NCBI GenBank assembly: GCA_965644295.1
Contig: CBFFRP010000348.1
Coordinates: forward strand, 186,001 to 250,000
Direction of reading: 5' to 3'
DNA: 64,000 nt
DNA from: Paraphysomonas bandaiensis
Lineage: Eukaryota; Chrysophyceae
A program made the position numbers and the translations under genes. Below, piece by piece: positions 59,555 to 64,000 of the stretch (position 1 is the first letter of the stretch; each line of letters begins with the position of its first letter). Below the pieces are notes generated by a model. That model was not told the origin of the DNA. It saw only the letters and a list, made by a program, of their open reading frames with translations, and made no database searches.

Positions 59555-60102
59555 TTATGCGGAAATTTCAGTCAACTTCTTCGTAACAATTTCTGTCTTC
59601 TGCTTCTTGGCTATCATGACCTTGAAGCGGTCAAAGTCGGACAGAGAAGCACGGCGCTTCTTGGTCGCCAATTTCTTCGCCCAAGAAGTTGACTCCCAAG
59701 CAGCAAGAATGCCCTGATCCTGGGAAAAAATAATTAGAGAGACGTAACAACAACATCACCATCATACCTCCCATGCAGCCACAATCTTCTTCTCTTTGGC
59801 GTTGCGAGGGATTTTGGCAACAAAATCAGTTAGAGAGAGTCTCTTAGTAGTCATCACTTGACGATGAATGCCAGTTTTCTCACGAGGACCATCAACAAGC
59901 ACCTAATATATATTAAAAATATAGAATGACATGCGCCAGCAACATACTCTGTTGTTATCGATCATGTCAATAATGGTGCACAACTTTCCGGCATCAGGAC
60001 CGTAGTTGATTAAAGCCACGCGGCCAACTTCCACAAATCTAGTGAATCCCTATGAATCCATTAATCTCATAGAGACGACAACGTGTGATATATACTCACC
60101 AT
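59555..60102 (-). CDS. RPL14: 60S ribosomal protein L14 (eL14)
   Basis: Exons 60102..60100, 60049..59948, 59902..59768, 59719..59555; 134 aa, close to yeast L14 (138). The protein reads [20 protein letters not shown] at the start, then [18 protein letters not shown] and [20 protein letters not shown], with a lysine-rich C-terminus. These match the KOW-type eL14 fold and the TKWA..RWAKK..ARERKAKMTDFDRFKV pattern of animals. Exon 1 is only the ATG, followed by GTGAGTATAT; RPL5 across the promoter is built the same way. Head to head with RPL5, so two 60S proteins may be co-expressed. Confidence 0.96.
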
Positions 60103-60454
60103 TCTATACCAAATAAGAGAATACCAAACTTTGATTAATTGCCAGCGTTGCAGTCTCTTGCTTCAGTTCTCAAGAGGGTTTTTCTCTCTCAAGCGGTGCA
60201 GGGTGTGATATGATAATAACCACTGATCAACCAATACGATCAGGGGGCAGTATCTTGAATCGTAAGAACTGAAAATATGGGACTACTATTTTTTTACTGA
60301 ATAAAACTCTAAACTGAAAAAATAGTATCTTTGACAGTCACGGAGGTATGGTGTGTGGTGGTGATAGTTATGTTGTGTGACTTATAGTGGAAGACATATT
60401 GAGATAAGTCCATAAAGTTGGTTTAGTTATATTGCTGGATAGTTACTAGGAAAT
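60103..60454. promoter_or_regulatory. Shared promoter of RPL14 and RPL5
   Basis: 352 bp between divergent start codons of two 60S protein genes. Unlike most other shared 5' regions here, it has no GTAC clusters or CATA tract. This suggests a separate promoter class. Confidence 0.55.
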
Positions 60455-61493
60455 ATGGTGAGTATATCAGTATCTTCAGCTTCTGAGTGAATTGTCTTAT
60501 CATTTTATCCTTTAGCCGTTTGTTAAGGTCATCAAGACTAAGCAGTACTTCAAGAGGTACCAGGTCAAGTTTCGCAGAAGGCGAGGTGTGTTTGCCTCTC
60601 TCATACTTATCATCTTTGTCCTTATAATTTGATTTAATTTAGAGGGAAAGACCGACTACCGTCAGCGTCATAAGCTCATCACTCAGGACAAGAACAAGTA
60701 CAAGTCTCCTAAGTACCGCCTTGTCGTGAGAATCACCAACAGATACGTCATCTGCCAGATTGTCTACGCCGAGATTGATGGAGACAAGGTGCTCTGTGCT
60801 GCTCACTCTAAGGAGCTCGAGAGATACGGATTGACCGTTGGTCTGAAGAACTACTCTGCCGCATACTGCACTGGTCTTCTTCTTGCCAGACGTCTTCTGA
60901 AGAAGATTGGCCTTGACGAGACCTACGAGGGTGTGGAGGAGGTTGCCGGCGAGGCTATCTCTACCAAGCACGGAGGAAAGACCTACTACGTGGAGGAGGT
61001 TGATGACGAGAAGAGACCCTTCCGTGCTCTTCTCGACGTCGGAACCAAGAACACCACTACTGGTGCTCGTATTTTCGGCGCAATGAAGGGCGCCAGCGAT
61101 GGTGGTCTTGACATTCCCCACAGTGAGAAGCGTTTCCCTGGTTACGCTCGTGATACCAAGGAGTTCGACGCTGAGACTCACAAGTCTCGCATTATGGGTG
61201 AGCATATTGCTGATTACATGCGTGAGATGGAGGAGGACGACGAGGAGATGTACCAGAAGCACTTCGCTAAGTACATTGCCGCTGGTATCGACGCTGATGA
61301 AATCGAGTCCCTTTACGAGAAGGTCCACGAGGCTATCCGCGCCAATCCTGAGCATGTTCCTGCCCCCAAGTTCACTGCTATTGACAAGAGCTTCAAGAAG
61401 GCCGGCAAGAAGTCCCATGCCCAGAGAAAGGCTGATGCCGCTGCAAAGAAGGCTGCCCTCAAGGCCGCTGACGAAGATGAGGAGGAGGATTAA
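60455..61493 (+). CDS. RPL5: 60S ribosomal protein L5 (uL18)
   Basis: Exons 60455..60457, 60516..60585, 60643..61493; 307 aa (human 297). The start is MPFVKVIKTKQYFKRYQVKF after splicing of an ATG-only first exon. The 5S rRNA-binding blocks RRRREGKTDY, QDKNKYKSPKYRLVVR and NYSAAYCTGLLLARRLL are present, as is the glycine-rich IPHSEKRFPGY region. L5 carries 5S rRNA into the central protuberance with L11. Codon bias is extreme, which produces a spurious 259-codon frame on the opposite strand. An AATAAA lies near 61718. Confidence 0.98.
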
Positions 61494-63145
61494 TTTCTCT
61501 ATTCATTACAGTAACTAAACCAGCATTTCGTTTAATCTGTTTTCTCTGTTCTCTGTGTTTTTACCGTTGTACGTTGTACACAACTAGCGTGGTCTGTAGT
61601 TTTAATAGCAAACGGTGTAGCTTGCCGCAGTTTGACAAGTCCATTTTACCCCTGCTCAATATTTTGTATAAGTACAGTTGAAAGTATCAGGGCTAGTTGC
61701 CGTAAACGAAATTTGCAATAAAGTTATTAAGCATGTAGCTTTATATATATGAGCTGCCAACATGTCTAGTTTTAGGTTTTAGCTGTTGCTTCACTATCAT
61801 TTCGTTCCAGAGGCGACGATTTATGCGTAAAAACACAAGCAGCTCTTGCGTAATTTAGTCATAACAATCGAATAGTTTGTTCTACTGAATAATCTTTCAA
61901 CCTTATTGGTTGTGGCTTGTGGCATACAAGTGCTTCGTGCTGCTTTTAACTTTTAAGGCTTGCTTGCTTTTTCATGCTGTCCCAACTTCAATTATTGCAA
62001 AGCCAATAGTTGACAAGTAATTGCATATAATTGTTGCGCATCCCCGGAAAGTATACTGCACACTGTTCTATAGAAGTTAATCTATAGATTAAAATTTCAA
62101 ATTAGAAGTTAAAATAGAACTAACTCTTATATATCTACTTGGTGTTTTCTTGAACTCGTAGTTGCTTGTACTTCTTTAACAAAGCCATATTCTACAGAAG
62201 TGTATACACTAGGCACTTGATTACATGCTCCTTGAAATGATTAAACGAGCACAATTATATATATTAAATTCAACTAGCCACTACATTGGTGCCGATGTTT
62301 AACGCCTATTGCTAAATAATAAGACTTTCAATTCATATAGTACATGATACTGAAATTGCAACTTTCTATTATAGGAAGTACAAGTGCATTTCACAGAGTA
62401 ATTTCACTAGATGAAGCAAACTTATATTGCATTCGAAACGTAACGTTGATCTCCTCTATTTATCTATCTGCGTTGCTATGTTACCATAGAATTTCATCTA
62501 CTCAAACTAAGGCATTTCCATTTACTACAAAGAACAATAACGCTGTGGATGTGCAACTCACATAATATTAGATTCTATGTTTTGGCTTTCAGAAATAGAA
62601 CCATATTTTTTTACTGATGATTTCCCCTGTCACAAGAGAGTTATTATTCACCGATTCCTCATGCTTATAAGCAGTTGCACGATCGTCTAACACGCCACCC
62701 ACCGTCTATCTGGTATAGCAGACTAGAGTGGGAAGAAATGCAGTGTGCAGGTGACGCCATGACGTATCCTGTACTGGGAAACTAGGAATCCACTAATGCG
62801 GAGGACATGATCTGATGATGCCTGCTGATCATCAAGATACAGGCCAAGGAGCGGATCTGTGGTATACATTGCGTATATAGACTGTATACCTGGAGTTGGT
62901 ATCCGATATACGGTAGAGTATTCATCGTATACCAGTATGTGCTGTATACCAGTGGTATAGAACTATACCGTATACGGGTCAGAAGAGACCACTGAAAGGG
63001 GCCGGAACAGGTGCGTCCATGACAGCACTTCCATGAGGCACTGTGGGTCATACACAGCAGACTATCGGCTCCACGAAGTGCGATGAACCATCGCGCCACC
63101 GCCTTTTCGTTATTAATGCAGAAAGGTAACGCGAGAGGGTCAGCT
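61494..63145. other. Gap with R3 and R1 pieces and the NUFIP1 promoter
   Basis: About 61785-62000 is R3 (CGACGATTTATGCGTAAAA, TGCTGTCCCAACTTCAATTA). About 62265-62345 is an R1 end piece sharing TTTAACGCCTATTGCTAA with 55430. From 62862 to 62974 there are five GTATAC palindromes, the likely promoter of the next gene. Confidence 0.55.
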
Positions 63146-64000
63146 ATGGATTCTATGGATGCCTCCAGTGCTGCGGGCCTGCACTACCCCTGCTCCAATG
63201 TTAGTATATATAATTCCCAGCAACCAAGCCAAATATATTCATCCTCTCATCAGCATAGCTTTCTTTACCCTCCTTCGTACCCTGTGCAACCGAGTTATGT
63301 GTCTTATATACCACATTATCAAGCACCGTCTACCACACCTGTTAGTGCTCCTGATCGTGATTCGACGCCCATGTGGTACTGTGACCCTTGTGAGAAGGAG
63401 TTCCTCAACGAGCGAGCATACGAATCGCACGTGTCCAGTCACGACCAATGTACTCATCCCGGTTGTAAGTTTTCTGCCACAAAGCGGGTCGTGGCAGTTC
63501 ATTATCAAACCTGCCATGGCGCTTATAGTGGCAGTGGATACAAAGACATAGAGGTCGAGGGACAGCGATTTCGTGTTCTAATGGGTACAAACCCAAATGA
63601 AGTTGAGGAATGGCGTAATATGCGAAGAAAAAAATTTCCAACGGCCGCGAATGCCAATGCAAAGGCTGGGGCACTAGACAACCTGATAGCTGCCGGCGGA
63701 CTACCACCAAGTGACTGTGGTAGAAAGGAGTCCAGGAAGCGGGGTAGGGAGAACGAGAGTTCTTCCATGCCAGCCCGGCCCCCTCCTCCTTGTAGTCTAC
63801 TTGCCATGGTGCAGGAATACGGGAGTGATGATGACGAGCTAGCGGATACAACTGTACAATCTCCCCAAACCGCTACTAACGAGACCAAGAGTGGCACAAA
63901 GATATGCTCTTTTTATGCTCGCGGAAAGTGCCGTAAGGGATCAAATTGCAAGTTTCGACACGTATCTCCCGAGGGGTCATGTTCGAATTCAACTGCGGAA
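63146..64000 (+). CDS. NUFIP1: NUFIP1-like RNA-binding snoRNP assembly factor, 3' end off the window
   Basis: Open frame from ATG 63146 to the window edge, 285 codons, partial. The N-terminus is rich in Ser, Tyr, Gln and Pro. A C2H2 finger lies about residues 75-100 (WYCDPCEKEFLNERAYESH). The NUFIP1 core follows: CTHPGCKFSATKRVVAVHY, then EVEEWRNMRRKKFPTAAN, corresponding to human EAWIAERKKRYPTTANI. A CCCH finger, CSFYARGKCRKGSNCKFRH (C-x7-C-x5-C-x3-H), lies near the edge. NUFIP1/Rsa1 helps assemble box C/D snoRNPs and binds 15.5K/SNU13 through its core. The CCCH finger after the core is seen in some plant and protist relatives but not in the human protein, as far as I recall. Confidence 0.85.
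   Translation, partial: MDSMDASSAAGLHYPCSNVSIYNSQQPSQIYSSSHQHSFLYPPSYPVQPSYVSYIPHYQAPSTTPVSAPDRDSTPMWYCDPCEKEFLNERAYESHVSSHDQCTHPGCKFSATKRVVAVHYQTCHGAYSGSGYKDIEVEGQRFRVLMGTNPNEVEEWRNMRRKKFPTAANANAKAGALDNLIAAGGLPPSDCGRKESRKRGRENESSSMPARPPPPCSLLAMVQEYGSDDDELADTTVQSPQTATNETKSGTKICSFYARGKCRKGSNCKFRHVSPEGSCSNSTAE

Noticed and set aside
60639-61418. Open frame of 259 codons antisense to RPL5
   Set aside because: It is the mirror of strong codon bias in RPL5, is leucine/valine/serine-rich with no known motif, and overlaps a certain gene completely.
1-64000. tRNA or rRNA genes
   Set aside because: I looked for T-arm GGTTCGA-type words with a matching acceptor stem on both strands and found none that fold; a tRNAscan run would settle it.

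Overview
This is a gene-dense nuclear segment from a flagellated, probably single-celled eukaryote. Evidence for a eukaryote: spliceosomal GT-AG introns in almost every gene, cytosolic ribosomal proteins (RPS9, RPL14, RPL5), a 20S proteasome subunit, a CCT chaperonin subunit and an axonemal dynein heavy chain. The ribosomal protein sequences look most like those of the SAR group (stramenopile/alveolate), but I cannot fix the lineage by eye. Introns are very short: most are 43-65 nt and some only 31-37 nt. Exon boundaries were worked out by hand from reading frame, splice sites and family similarity.

Layout, left to right: axonemal dynein heavy chain (-, partial, no intron in 7.6 kb); RPS9 (+); CPSF1 (+); a repeat-rich gap; RAD54B-like helicase (-); TMEM242-like (+); a MITE with perfect target-site duplication; an FG-GAP/ITFG2-like protein (-); an IQ/WW/B-box protein (+); TCF25 (-); a hotdog thioesterase (+); proteasome alpha-4 PSMA7 (-); a tentative small gene (+); a hAT remnant with perfect target-site duplication; a DHHC palmitoyltransferase (-); a PDZ-PX-VPS9 protein (+); a repeat-rich gap; PREB/SEC12 (-); a PARP-like/EF-hand/TLDc protein (+); a decayed retroelement with an RNase H domain; CCT4 (+); RPL14 (-); RPL5 (+); NUFIP1-like (+, partial).

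The genes do not form a pathway. They are housekeeping, flagellar and membrane-traffic functions (SEC12 for COPII, PX-VPS9 for Rab5, PARP-TLDc of unknown role). The strongest organising feature is their arrangement: seven pairs are head to head, separated by about 350-740 bp. Many of these shared 5' regions are packed with GTAC and GTATAC palindromes and CATA tracts, one of them 380 bp of pure (CATA)95. Promoter organisation, several unusual domain architectures and a set of well-bounded mobile elements are the main points worth follow-up.
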